A stretch of 64,000 nucleotides of DNA from an uncultured Bacilli bacterium. GTDB taxonomy: Bacteria; Bacillota_I; Bacilli_A; RFN20; CAG-826. The stretch covers positions 304,497 to 368,496 of the forward strand of contig CALVUF010000001.1 of NCBI GenBank assembly GCA_944363525.1. The letters run 5' to 3'. Positions 47,825 through 58,600 of the stretch are shown here, one piece after another (position 1 is the stretch's first letter; every line of letters starts with the position of its first letter). The translations under genes and the position numbers were made by a program. Below the pieces are notes generated by a model. The model saw nothing but the letters and a program-made list of their open reading frames with translations. It was not told where the DNA came from and searched no databases.

Positions 47825-47890
47825 GCACTAAAACTCCCCCCGACTTTTAGTGTGGCTGCACTAAAACTCCACCCGACTTTTAGTGCGACT
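47825..47890 (-). repeat. two 33-bp tandem hairpin repeats upstream of DUF4143 ATPase 1
   Basis: Units 47825-47857 and 47858-47890 differ at only three or four positions. Each starts GCACTAAAACTCC, contains CCCGAC, and ends TTTTAGTG plus a few bases, so each is itself an inverted repeat (CACTAAAA / TTTTAGTG, 11-nt loop). They lie 62 nt before the ATPase start codon and upstream of a TATATT. They also fall between the ATPase promoter and the eno terminator. Confidence 0.9.
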
Positions 47891-47944
47891 TTTCTATAAC
47901 GTTTTGAACAATATCCTCGTTTTGTCTTAATCGGTTGACGGAAA

Positions 47945-47972
47945 AAGGGCCCACCCGGAAGGATGAGCCCTT
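47945..47972 (-). terminator. intrinsic terminator of eno
   Basis: On the minus strand AAGGGC...GCCCTT with inner pairs and a TTCC loop is followed by TTTTTC. It begins 20 nt after the eno stop. The mismatched stem resembles the terminator at 14243. Confidence 0.85.
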
Positions 47973-47992
47973 ATATAAGGGAAATAGATTCC

Positions 47993-49363
<1,371 letters not shown>

Positions 49364-49466
49364 TTAAAGAGGTAAAAGCAAGGAAACCATCTCGAGTATT
49401 ATCTATGATAATAAGAATGGGGAGAATGGGCAGGTAGAGACGCTCATATATAAGCCTATTAAGATA

Positions 49467-49511
49467 TTCACTTCTAGATAATTTCTAGGAAACTTCCAGA
49501 TACTTCTAGAT
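49467..49511. repeat. phased TTCTAG repeat cluster, copy 1 (45-bp direct repeat)
   Basis: TTCTAG occurs at 49472, 49483, 49494 (TTCCAG) and 49504, spaced 11, 11 and 10 bp, one helical turn each. The whole 45-bp block recurs at 49601-49645 with one difference. It lies 120-165 bp upstream of the eno -10. Confidence 0.88.
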
Positions 49512-49558
49512 GGGGTAAATTGGTTAATTTGAGAAACAAATGGCGATGCAATCGATTG

Positions 49559-49591
49559 TTTTAGAAGATTCCTCTAAGTGTTTTAGATACA
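49559..49591. repeat. degenerate phased repeat between the two copies
   Basis: TTTTAGAAGAT, TCCTCTAAGTG and TTTTAGATACA are three successive 11-bp steps, a weaker version of the TTCTAG pattern on either side. Confidence 0.6.
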
Positions 49592-49600
49592 TTACTTATG

Positions 49601-49645
49601 TTCACTTCTAGATAATTTCTAGGAAACTTCTAGATACTTCTAGAT
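49601..49645. repeat. phased TTCTAG repeat cluster, copy 2
   Basis: Second copy of the 45-bp block at 49467 with one difference (TTCTAG replacing TTCCAG in the third step). It lies between eno and the 3' end of DUF4143 ATPase 2. The rest of the 49346-49767 gap holds nothing I recognise. Confidence 0.88.
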
Positions 49646-49767
49646 TCGAAATAGGGTTTATGGGAGTCTTAGCGAAGGAAACGGAGGGCGCGTTTCGCAA
49701 GCATGCCTCATAGCATTTGGCGGATAGCACGGAAATACATGCGGCATCGTGATTCCGAAAACGAGCA

Positions 49768-51117
49768 TTAGAGAAGGCAGGCCATGTATAAAGGGAGGTA
49801 TACAACGCCATCCGCAACTTTTAAGTCGGCCGCGTGAATTACATAAGGGGTCGCCAATTCGTTTTTGTATTTGGCTTGGAACTTTTTAAGCGAGTTCAAG
49901 GTGTAATTGCCCGTCGACTTCACTTCAATCGGGCAAATATTGTGCCGAGAGGTCGCACCCCTTTTCGAAATAAGAAAATCGATTTCCATCCGCTCCGCGC
50001 TCGACTTGCTGCTTCGGGAATAAAAATAGAGTTTCTTCCCATTTGCGACAAAAGCCTGAGCCACGGCATTCTCCATGATCATCCCCTCATTGATGCTGAG
50101 TTTGTCGAAAAGGATTTTGTTATATAGCGTCTCCCGATCGAAAGGCGAGTCGTTTAAGGAAAGATTTATGAGTAGACCGGTATCGCCCATATAGCATTTG
50201 AATAGGGAAGAATCCATGTTCATCGCCAAACCAACTCCGGGTAGGGTGCTGTTATAAGCGGAGTTGACGATCATGGCGTCGTCAAGCCAATAGAAAGCCG
50301 ACTCGTAATCGCGGTAGCGGGCGCCGGATTCCAAAGAAGACAGCCGGAAGCGCTTCTTGTGCTGAGAAAGCTGACTCGGGAGCTGGTCGAGGATACGCTC
50401 GACTTTCCTTTTGTCGGAATCGGCGTTCTTGTTAATGTCGGATCGATATAAATCGAGAATGTCCTTTTGCGTTTCGTAAACATCAGCGAAATTCTTTGTT
50501 TTCACATAGGTTTCGACCGCTTGGGGCATGCCGCCAACCAGCAGATATTGCCGAAAAAGATCCATGGCCTTCCGGTGCATGGTCTGGCCGAGTGGCCGGA
50601 GCTTGGCAAAACAGTCGCGAAGGAAATCCATTAATTGCAATTCGCCCAGCGACCAAAGGAATTCCTCGAAGTCCATTGGATGCATCTTAAGATGCCGCTC
50701 CTCCGACGGAAGCAATATCCCCTCGACATTCTTCTTAATAGATAGCAGCGAGCCCGTCTCGATATAGTCGAAACGCCCGTCCTGTACCAAATATTTGATA
50801 GCCGACCTTGCTTTCGGAAACGCCTGCACCTCGTCGAAAACGATAAGGCTCTTGCGAGGGTGAAGGCGAACGTGCAAAAAGGTCGAAAGGTAAAAGAAGA
50901 AGGTATCAAGATCATCAAGATAGGTTTCGAAAAGATAAGTTATCTGCTCTTGGACACGATTAAAATCAATAAGCGCGAAGGACTCGTATTCCTGTTTGGC
51001 AAATTCCCCGACAATGTAGCTTTTGCCAACGCGCCGTGCCCCTTCGATCAATAAGGCCGTTTTACCTTGAGACTTATTTTTCCAATCAAGCAATTGCTGA
51101 TAAATTTTCCGTTTCAT
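49768..51117 (-). CDS. AAA ATPase with DUF4143 domain, copy 2
   Basis: ATG 51117 (MKRKIYQQLLDWKNK) is chosen, with GAAAGG 7 nt upstream. The 449-residue protein has Walker A IEGARRVGKSYIVGEFA, Walker B LIVFDEVQAFPKARS, sensor YIETGSLLSIKK, the DFEEFLWSLG and YLLVGGMPQAVETY regions, and a C-terminal DUF4143 domain with a nuclease-like MEIDFLISKRG ... NICPIEVKSTGNY. It is a distant paralogue of the gene at 46408. Its promoter (TATAAT 51141-51136) abuts a 33-bp tandem array (51141-51296). Function is unknown; a stress, defence or self-regulatory role is only a guess. Confidence 0.88.
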   Translation of the reverse strand: MKRKIYQQLLDWKNKSQGKTALLIEGARRVGKSYIVGEFAKQEYESFALIDFNRVQEQITYLFETYLDDLDTFFFYLSTFLHVRLHPRKSLIVFDEVQAFPKARSAIKYLVQDGRFDYIETGSLLSIKKNVEGILLPSEERHLKMHPMDFEEFLWSLGELQLMDFLRDCFAKLRPLGQTMHRKAMDLFRQYLLVGGMPQAVETYVKTKNFADVYETQKDILDLYRSDINKNADSDKRKVERILDQLPSQLSQHKKRFRLSSLESGARYRDYESAFYWLDDAMIVNSAYNSTLPGVGLAMNMDSSLFKCYMGDTGLLINLSLNDSPFDRETLYNKILFDKLSINEGMIMENAVAQAFVANGKKLYFYSRSSKSSAERMEIDFLISKRGATSRHNICPIEVKSTGNYTLNSLKKFQAKYKNELATPYVIHAADLKVADGVVYLPLYMACLL

Positions 51118-51135
51118 ATCTAACCTTTCACCGAC

Positions 51136-51141
51136 ATTATA
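51136..51141 (-). promoter_or_regulatory. -10 element of DUF4143 ATPase 2
   Basis: TGTGTATAAT on the minus strand gives a perfect TATAAT that overlaps the first base of the 33-bp array by one nucleotide. The array therefore occupies the -35 region and everything upstream. Confidence 0.7.
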
Positions 51142-51296
51142 CACAAAATCTAGATTTTTAAACTATGAAATTTACACATTTTCTAGGTTTTTCAACCACG
51201 GATTTTACACATAATGCGGGTTTTTAAAATCACATATCTACACATTTTCTACGTTTTTGAAGTTGCCGATTCACACAAATTCAAGGTTTTCTGCAG
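51141..51296 (-). repeat. 33-bp tandem array (four full units plus part of a fifth) upstream of DUF4143 ATPase 2
   Basis: Units start at 51141, 51174, 51207, 51240 and 51273, each with ACACA followed by an A/T-rich block, TCTAG-like core and TTTTT (read on plus). On the gene strand each unit presents AAAAA-n-CTAGA-AAATGTGTA. Sequence varies between units but the 33-bp spacing is exact. Thirty-three base pairs are about three helical turns, so repeated sites would face the same side of the helix. Confidence 0.85.
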
Positions 51297-51396
51297 TGGT
51301 AACCTAAAAGTGGACACATCAAACCGCGCCGGTGCACAACGCCGGGGCAATAATATGGCAAAGCCCGCCGCATAACCGGATGGAAAGGAAAGGAAA

Positions 51397-51805
51397 TGTA
51401 CGACGCGAAGGAGGAAAGGATCGCCATCGGGAAGGACGTATGAGAACACAAGATGACCGCCGAGGGGCCAGCAGGCGATACGGCGTCGCCACTACGTCCA
51501 TCTCGAACTACTGCCGGGAATATCTGTAATCGATCAATGCCTAGGCTAAGAGGAGATGTTCGTCGACTTCGACGTCAGGCATCGCCAGGACGTGCCGTCC
51601 TTCGTCAAGGGGTACATCAGGTTCTTCGACGAGGAAAGGCCTTCATACGCCTTGGTCTGCCTGACGCCCAAGGAATAGCAGGAGAGGTATTCCGAGGGTG
51701 GACAGCAGCCCAAGAAGCCGAGCAAGGTCGCCCAAAAGAAGAAGGAGAAGATAATCAAGGAGGCAAAAGCCAAGAAGGAATCGAAACTTAAAAATTAGGT
51801 GTCTG
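51397..51805 (+). pseudogene. IS3-like insertion sequence remnant
   Basis: From ATG 51397 the frame reads MYDAKEERIAIGKDV then a TGA; a neighbouring frame gives SRRYGVATTSISNYCREYL, an IS3 OrfA-type helix-turn-helix. From 51556 comes VKGYIRFFDEERPSYALVCL TPKE, TAG, then QERYSEG, matching the C-terminal end of IS3 OrfB (YIxxYNxxRPxxALxxLTPxEY). The central DDE domain is gone, and stops and frameshifts interrupt the rest. It ends at TAG 51803-51805 after a Lys-rich tail. Ends of the element could not be fixed. Confidence 0.65.
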
Positions 51806-51913
51806 CAAAACGTTTACTGGCACACTTCCAGATGAGTCCAGCTTAGCCGTTGGAGTATCAAAAACGGAAAGTCAATCGGGCGACGGCTAAGCAAAATCAG
51901 CCACGAAGACCCA

Positions 51914-54900
51914 TCATTCGACTATTTCGACGATATCCAGCAAAGGGGGGTCGATATAGTCTGGGCGGATGCCCCGTTCGAAGGATATCGAGGTCACCGG
52001 CGTGTCCTCGAAGGCCTCAAGCAGGACCCCGAAAACCGTAACCGTCCGACCATCCTCGATCGTTATCAAATTCGGTATCACAACATGATCTTGGCTACCG
52101 GTATAGCCGATAATGAAGTATTGGAGGTCGTACGCGGAGCTGTTAGCCCGAAGATGGGCATAATAGAACTCCCCGTCATATCCCCTCTCGCCATCGAAGC
52201 CGAACACCTCTTTGCAGGGCAGCATATCGGCGTCATTGGCTTGGTTGAAGCCCCAAGAGAAGAAAACCCATCCGGAATCGTGATAGCCTTCGAAGATGAC
52301 TAAATCCCGCCACGGGTTGAAGGTGCCACTGCAATCGATGAGGGAGAGGGAAGAGCAGCCCTCGAACAAGCGGGCCCCACAATGGGAGAGTTGGCTTAAG
52401 TCCAGGCGGAGGTATTCCAAACTCTTGTTGCCGGCGAAGGCGCGGCTGACGATTTGGGTGACGGCCAATTCCTCCCCTTCAACGGCGATCGGCTCATCGA
52501 GGTCTAAGGAGGCGGCCTCAACCTCCCAATCAATCAAAGCCCAACCGGAATTCTTTGATCCAGCGGCAACTTTCGCGAGCCGCATCCCCTCGGTCTCCAC
52601 TATCTCCCCTTGATAATCATAGACGGTCCGCTCATAAGGTAAGTCGAGGACCGCTTCCGCCCCATCGGCGAAGAAATAGACCGGTTCCCCATCCGAAGCC
52701 ATCGCCCCATGGCCAATAGTTTTTAGACTGGAAGGGAAGAAGACATCGACCGAGGGCAAATCTCGGAAGGCATTGGAGGCCACCGCCTCCGCTGGAGCCG
52801 AGATGGTCCCGACGCTCTTTTCCTCGGCGACCACGATATCCCCGGAAGTCGATCCGTAGTCGAGGACCGTGAAGTAATAATCGCCGGATTCGTGTTGGCA
52901 AAGGGCATAGATAAGCGAACCATCGACCGCGTATTGGCCAGCATATTCATAGACGATGGGGAAATCCTCTTCTGGATACAAGGCATTGTTTTCATCTTCC
53001 CCTTGGCTAAGGCCGACGAAACCGCCGACGTAGCCAAAGGAATAGCTCTCCTCGGGATCGGAAGCCGCCGCCGATCCGAACACATCGGTATAGATATTAT
53101 GGATGCCCTCCGGCTCGATCTCGACGCCATCGGCAATCGAAAGGGAAGGAATCCGGATGTTATAGAAAGCGTGCCGGTCGATTCGCTTGATCGAGGAGGG
53201 GATCAAAATAGGCTCATCGTAATTGGAACTAATGTTCCCGAAGGCATAAGGCGCGATTTCCTCGACCGGGTAAGTCAAACCCTCATAGGTGACTTCGGAA
53301 AGAATCGGCGCGCCGACGACCATATCGGAAATGATGCAGGCGTACTTATGCCCGGAATCGTCTTCGCAAAGGGCATAACGGTAGTCGTCGATCCAAGGGG
53401 TGTCCGTCTTGGCGTAGCCGACGGTGGTATAGCCATCGACCCGGGTCGCCGGCCCCTCGAAGAAAACGTTGTAAGTCCCCACCCCTTTCGATAAGGGGAG
53501 CTCAACCTCAAGTCCCTCAGCGATCCATAAAGGGAAAACGTAGCCGAAGACAAAGCAATTGGGGGAGACCCGCCGGACGGGATAGGAAAGGCCGTCGCGA
53601 TTGATCGATTCCTGGAGAATATGGGGGCCGAAATATTCCCAATAGGCCAGCTCGGCCCAGGATCCGGATTCATCTTCAAAGAGGGCGTACTGCCCTTCCT
53701 CAACCATCTGATAGCCTAAGAACCCAGTTTGGAAATCGAAATTGTCGCCCGCGAAGGCGTCGAAGGCCGCTTCCGGCAGTGTCTTGGCCTCAAAATAGAC
53801 GACGTTGACCCAATCACGCCGGTCAAATCGGAAAGCCCCTTGTCCGAAGCTAACGACCGTGGAAGGAATAACAATCGGGCGGGCAACCCGGGTATCGCGG
53901 AAAGCCCCATCGCCGATTTTACTCAAGGAAGAAGGGAGAGTAAGCGAAGTGAGGTAAAGCCCGGAACCGGCGTCGGGAGAAATCTCCTCGACCGGGAAAC
54001 CGTCATATTCATCGGCGATGGTCAAATCATCCTCAACCTCATTGACTTTAAGGGCGATCGAATAGGCGTGGCCGTTTTCCTCCCGAGCCAAATAGAGGAC
54101 GCCATTTTCCTCCCCCATCGAAGTCGCCCCAAAATAGACTTTATCCGTCTCAATCCCCCAGGATTCGGAATAGGTGAGCTTCGAGCCGGTTTCCACCGCC
54201 ACGACGGCATCGGGGCCAAAGGCCCCCTCGGCGATGAATTCAATGGTTTTGGGGAGGAAGACATAATCGGCTGGGCAACGTTCGATCCCGACGATCGGCA
54301 AGCTTCGGCCTAACGGATGGGCATAGGTTTTGGGGATATTGACGAGGCCGGTCGGGGTATCGGTCAGCACCACCCGGGCGTTATCCCCTTGGCCTAGGAC
54401 ATAGCCATAAAATCCATTGGCATAGGACGGGTCCCGCGAGAGTTCGAAGTTATAATCGAAGAAGGCCCGGGCATTGGGATAGAGCCAGTCCTCCCCTAGT
54501 TGGCAATTCTGCTGGGGCGTCCGGAAACAAACCTTCTCAATAAACGGGCTATAAAACGCCTCTTTGGCGACTTCGATATTCTTTGATTCGATATAGACGT
54601 TCTTAATCGCCGTTCCATAAAAGGCCCGGTCCTCAATCGTTTCGGCCGCCGTAATGGTCAAGGAGGAATCAGTTAGGTTGAAAGCCGCCCCGGCGAAAGC
54701 TTCCTCCCCGATGACTTTGACTTGGTAAAAGAGGGCGTAGCTTTGCAGGCAAGGGCAATCGGCGAAGGCCCGGGGGCCGATTTCGACCATATTGTCCCCC
54801 TCGGCATAGACGTTGGCGATACTCGGGTTGCCCTCAAAGGCCGAGGCCCCGATTCTGATCACCGGACGTCCAAGATAACTATCGGGCAGATAAACGGTGA

Positions 54901-55672
54901 CTTCGTTCCCTAAATAACGGCTGACCTCATAAGCATAGGGGTCGCCTTTTTCGTTATAGAGCAAAGAGAATTCCAAATCTGTCCGCGGCTGCTCAACCTG
55001 GACATCCAGCCAGGTCTGCTCTCCGGTGGCCCGAACGTTGACGAACAAGGAGCAAACTCCCGCGCTGACGCCGAGGATGGTATTGGTCAATTCGTCATAA
55101 CGGGCGACGTTATCGTCGGAAGAATAGATAAAGAGGTCCGCCAGGTCATTCCCGTTCAGATCAAGGCAATCAAGAAGCCCAACCGACTGGCCCTCCAATA
55201 AATAAAGATCCTTTTGGATGAAAAACGGGACCGAGGGGTCGCTGACCTCAGCCGGCACGACATTCACGGTAAAGGAATCCGTCAAGGCGGGGTTGGCGAG
55301 CATATAGCCTTTTATCGTCGCCGCCCCGACGGAGAGAGCCCGGATCGAATTCCCTTCGGCCAAGACAACGGCGGGATTACTGGATTCTAAGGCATAGCCA
55401 CCATAAAGATTGCCGGCGTATTCGCCGTCTAAGAAAGCCGTGATCGCAAATTGCTCTCCGACCGTCAATTCGAGGTTATCGACTTCATCGAGCCAAAACT
55501 CGTGCTCATTCTCGTCGAGGTAGACCGAGGCTGGCGTCTCGGATGTCGATTCCGAAGGTGAAGAAGACTCTTCGGGCGTAGTCGTTTCCACCGGCGTTGA
55601 AACAGAAGGGGCGCCGACGTCGCAGGAACAGAGCAAAAAGAGGAGCAACAACAGACCAAACGCTTTTCTCAT
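51914..55672 (-). CDS. giant leucine-rich-repeat (BspA-like) lipoprotein 1
   Basis: This 1252-residue lipoprotein has the signal FGLLLLLFLLCSC (lipidated Cys near 17), a Ser/Thr/Glu-rich linker, then Ig-like (BIG2-type) segments at about residues 60-230 (LTVGEQFAITAFLDG, RALSVGAATIKGY). Most of the rest is LRR_5/BspA-type repeats with IGASAFEGNPSIANVY, IGPRAFADCPCL, VVSFGQGAFRFDRR and RIDRHAFYN steps interrupted by VLTD/YALCEDDSGHKYAC beta segments. BspA-like proteins act in adhesion to host or other cells. ATG 55672 overlaps the preceding homologous gene by 4 nt. No LPXTG anchor is present; anchoring is by lipid. Confidence 0.88.
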   Translation of the reverse strand: MRKAFGLLLLLFLLCSCDVGAPSVSTPVETTTPEESSSPSESTSETPASVYLDENEHEFWLDEVDNLELTVGEQFAITAFLDGEYAGNLYGGYALESSNPAVVLAEGNSIRALSVGAATIKGYMLANPALTDSFTVNVVPAEVSDPSVPFFIQKDLYLLEGQSVGLLDCLDLNGNDLADLFIYSSDDNVARYDELTNTILGVSAGVCSLFVNVRATGEQTWLDVQVEQPRTDLEFSLLYNEKGDPYAYEVSRYLGNEVTVYLPDSYLGRPVIRIGASAFEGNPSIANVYAEGDNMVEIGPRAFADCPCLQSYALFYQVKVIGEEAFAGAAFNLTDSSLTITAAETIEDRAFYGTAIKNVYIESKNIEVAKEAFYSPFIEKVCFRTPQQNCQLGEDWLYPNARAFFDYNFELSRDPSYANGFYGYVLGQGDNARVVLTDTPTGLVNIPKTYAHPLGRSLPIVGIERCPADYVFLPKTIEFIAEGAFGPDAVVAVETGSKLTYSESWGIETDKVYFGATSMGEENGVLYLAREENGHAYSIALKVNEVEDDLTIADEYDGFPVEEISPDAGSGLYLTSLTLPSSLSKIGDGAFRDTRVARPIVIPSTVVSFGQGAFRFDRRDWVNVVYFEAKTLPEAAFDAFAGDNFDFQTGFLGYQMVEEGQYALFEDESGSWAELAYWEYFGPHILQESINRDGLSYPVRRVSPNCFVFGYVFPLWIAEGLEVELPLSKGVGTYNVFFEGPATRVDGYTTVGYAKTDTPWIDDYRYALCEDDSGHKYACIISDMVVGAPILSEVTYEGLTYPVEEIAPYAFGNISSNYDEPILIPSSIKRIDRHAFYNIRIPSLSIADGVEIEPEGIHNIYTDVFGSAAASDPEESYSFGYVGGFVGLSQGEDENNALYPEEDFPIVYEYAGQYAVDGSLIYALCQHESGDYYFTVLDYGSTSGDIVVAEEKSVGTISAPAEAVASNAFRDLPSVDVFFPSSLKTIGHGAMASDGEPVYFFADGAEAVLDLPYERTVYDYQGEIVETEGMRLAKVAAGSKNSGWALIDWEVEAASLDLDEPIAVEGEELAVTQIVSRAFAGNKSLEYLRLDLSQLSHCGARLFEGCSSLSLIDCSGTFNPWRDLVIFEGYHDSGWVFFSWGFNQANDADMLPCKEVFGFDGERGYDGEFYYAHLRANSSAYDLQYFIIGYTGSQDHVVIPNLITIEDGRTVTVFGVLLEAFEDTPVTSISFERGIRPDYIDPPLLDIVEIVE

Positions 55673-58600
55673 AAGTTACCCTCCGGCATTTTGGCCCCAA
55701 AGACAACCTTGGCGTTCCCGGGGTCGAATACTTCGCAAGGCCCAGTCGATTCAAAGAGCAAGGTCGCCCCGTTGGTGAAAGGATGGACTATCTTGATGCT
55801 GGAAGGGATATAGATATATCCATCCCCGGCATCGGAAGCGAGCTCTTCGATGCCCGAGGGCATCACCAAGGCCCCGTAGTTATTATCGAAGACATTGGAT
55901 CCGACTTTCTTAAGAGACGAAGGAACGTGATCGGCCGTCCAGGGTCCTAGGCAATCATCGCCGAGGAACTCGATGGTATCAGGCAGATATACCGTCGGGT
56001 ACCGAGCGATGCTATATAAGTCGAAAGCCTCCGCCTCAATGCGGCGGACGATATATGACTCCCCCCGGTAACCGATCGATCCGGGGATGTAGACATTCTC
56101 GATTTCGCCCGCATATGAGATAAGGTCGGCGCTTAGCCGATCGCCGTCTTCATAGAGAACGAAAAGCATTTGATTCCTCGTCACCTCGGCAGCGAAATTA
56201 GGATAATAACGGATGCCCTCGGGCACATCTTGCTCAATGAGGCCGCGATGATAGTAGGCAACGTTCGGGGAGAAGGAAACGATCCTTTTCACCGATGAAG
56301 GGATCGTGAATTCCCCATAGCCATCCATCGCCGACCCATAGGAGAGTTCCTCGACCGGGATTCCGCCGATCGAAGAAGGCAGAACCGGGTCGCCCCAAGC
56401 GTTGGCATACAGGATTGAAGCATAAGCATGCCCATCCTGGGCGCAGAAAGCGTAATAGATCCCGTCAGGGGTTTTCCCAAAGCCACCGGAATAATGGGCA
56501 ACCGCGCGTACCTCCGCCCCCTCGGGAATCAACGGTTCTCCATGACAAAGGAAATAAGCCGCCGAACGATCGGGCAGCCTCACCGTTTCCGGGATCACCA
56601 CGAATGGCGCGTTGAAGAAGGCGTTGGTCAAAAAATCATGAAAAGTGTCGGCGATGGCGACGACGGGGTAATCGGCAGCCCCATCGCTGACGCTTTCCTT
56701 AATCTCGTATTCCTTGCTATACACTTTATCAAGCAACCCGACGGCGACCATGCCTTCGTCAGTCAAGGAGTAAAGGATCCGATCGTCTTCGATGGTTAGA
56801 CCGGCATATTCATAAATCATCGTCTTCCCTTGTAACCTGCGGCTAGCCGCTTCCTCCTTCGAAAAAGGGAAGAAGGCAAAGCAATCGGAGCCGGTTTGGA
56901 AGTTCCGAATGTTCTCATCGAAATAAAGCGAGGGGGCAGTCGAAGCGTCGGGTATTGGCCAACTGCCAATGGCGACCTCTAATCCTCGAAGATCGGCTTC
57001 ACGCGAATTATTGAAATCCAAACCCCCAAGATTGATTCCTTTGACCGGGAGGCTCCGCCCCTCATGAACGATGGTTTGGGGGACATTATTCGAAGGCAAG
57101 GCCAGAACAAAGGCGCATTCTTGCCCTTTCGAATCGGTCCAAAGGGCATAATCGATGCCTTGATATTCCCCAAATCCCCCCTTATACCCTCCGACGGCCG
57201 TCTCGATGGCTTGCCAACCAGCGGGAACCGGATCATCGCCGAGTAGGAAAATTTGCACCGAACTCTCTGAGCCAAGCCACACCGACGCCCCTTCCTCGAT
57301 CGCCAAGACTTGGATGGAGGATCCGACAAAGGGATCAGCCTGCTGAATGACAAAAGAGGAAGGAAGGGAAAGAGCAAAAAGATTGGGCGAAAAATAAGGG
57401 GCATCGGCAAAGCCGGTCACCGGATAGCCTTTCCCGTCTTTTCGCACTTCGCCCGGGACTTCGGCGGCTTTGCCCTGGCCATAATAGCCGAGCACCCGGG
57501 CTTCTGTTCCCTCTAGGCGGAAATAGAAGCCAGAATCATAGACGAGCGCATCCGGGCTGACGGAGGATAGGTCGCCATCGAGGTTGCCGACGATAATCGT
57601 GCCCTCCGGGAAGGAATGATCGCCGATCTTGACGATGGAAGAGGGGAGGTAGACCACCTCATCCTGCAGGTAGCGGAAGGCATAATCGCCGATTTCCTGC
57701 AGCCGATCCCCAAACCCGAAATCGGCTAAGGGGCAGGAATAGAAAGCCGAATTCCCGACCGAAACGGCGTTGAATCCAGTAACGGTGGTTAGTTTATCGC
57801 AATTGCCAAAGGCGCTGCCGCCAATCGTCTCCAACGTCGACGGAAGGACGACTTCCGCGAGTGAAGCGCAGCCAAGGAAAGCCCCGTCGCCGAGTTCCCT
57901 TACCCCCTCGGGGATGACGATTCGCCGGATAGATTGGTTAGCGTACTGACTGCTGGCCTCAATCCGGGTCACGGGGATATCGTGGATCGAGGAAGGGAAA
58001 ACGACTTCCTCCCTATTAGGCCAGGAGTTGACGGTGGCGCTGCCATCGGCGTTAAGGTAATAGCCGAATAAGGAGCCGACCTGAACCAGCAATTGGCTCT
58101 CGCGGCCGTCGGCTTTGACGCTGATGTGCGTCTGGCCCTCGGAAAGCCCGGTCAAAACCCCGCTAAAGCGATCGACCTCGGCGATATCGGGATTCATCGA
58201 TTCGAATTCGAATACCGGATCGCCAACCCCTTTCCAAGTTAGGTAATCGGTCAAATCAACCGTCTCCCCGACTTCGATTGGCAAACTGCCGGCGACTTCC
58301 CAGGATATAACCGCGGTGTAGGAATCGGAGACGATGATTTCCTCTTCCCCGACATAAAGATTCCCGTTGGCGTCGACATAGCTCGCCTCGATCGTCGTAT
58401 GGCCTGCTTGTAAGGCCGTCGCCGCCCCTTTGGGTGAAACGGAAATAATTTCCGGGTCAATCACGGTGAACTCCGGGAAGACCCGAACGTAATCAGGAAG
58501 GGCATAGGCTTCAAGCATAGTCGACTCATCGACCGAAAGCCGCCTCGTCTCTTCTGAGGAGTGCGAACGGAAATGCAAATCCAAAGAGCCGCTTGCTTCC

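Noticed and set aside
47825..47890. CRISPR array
   Set aside because: Two contiguous 33-bp units with no spacers and no cas genes; they are tandem hairpin repeats.
51141..51296. CRISPR array or origin iterons
   Set aside because: Units are contiguous without spacers, sequence varies between units, and no replication initiator gene of plasmid type is near. Iteron-like binding remains possible but not as an origin.
51841..51892. 10-bp inverted repeat GCTTAGCCGT / ACGGCTAAGC as terminator of the LRR operon
   Set aside because: The loop is 32 nt and no T-run follows on the minus strand, so terminator function is unlikely.
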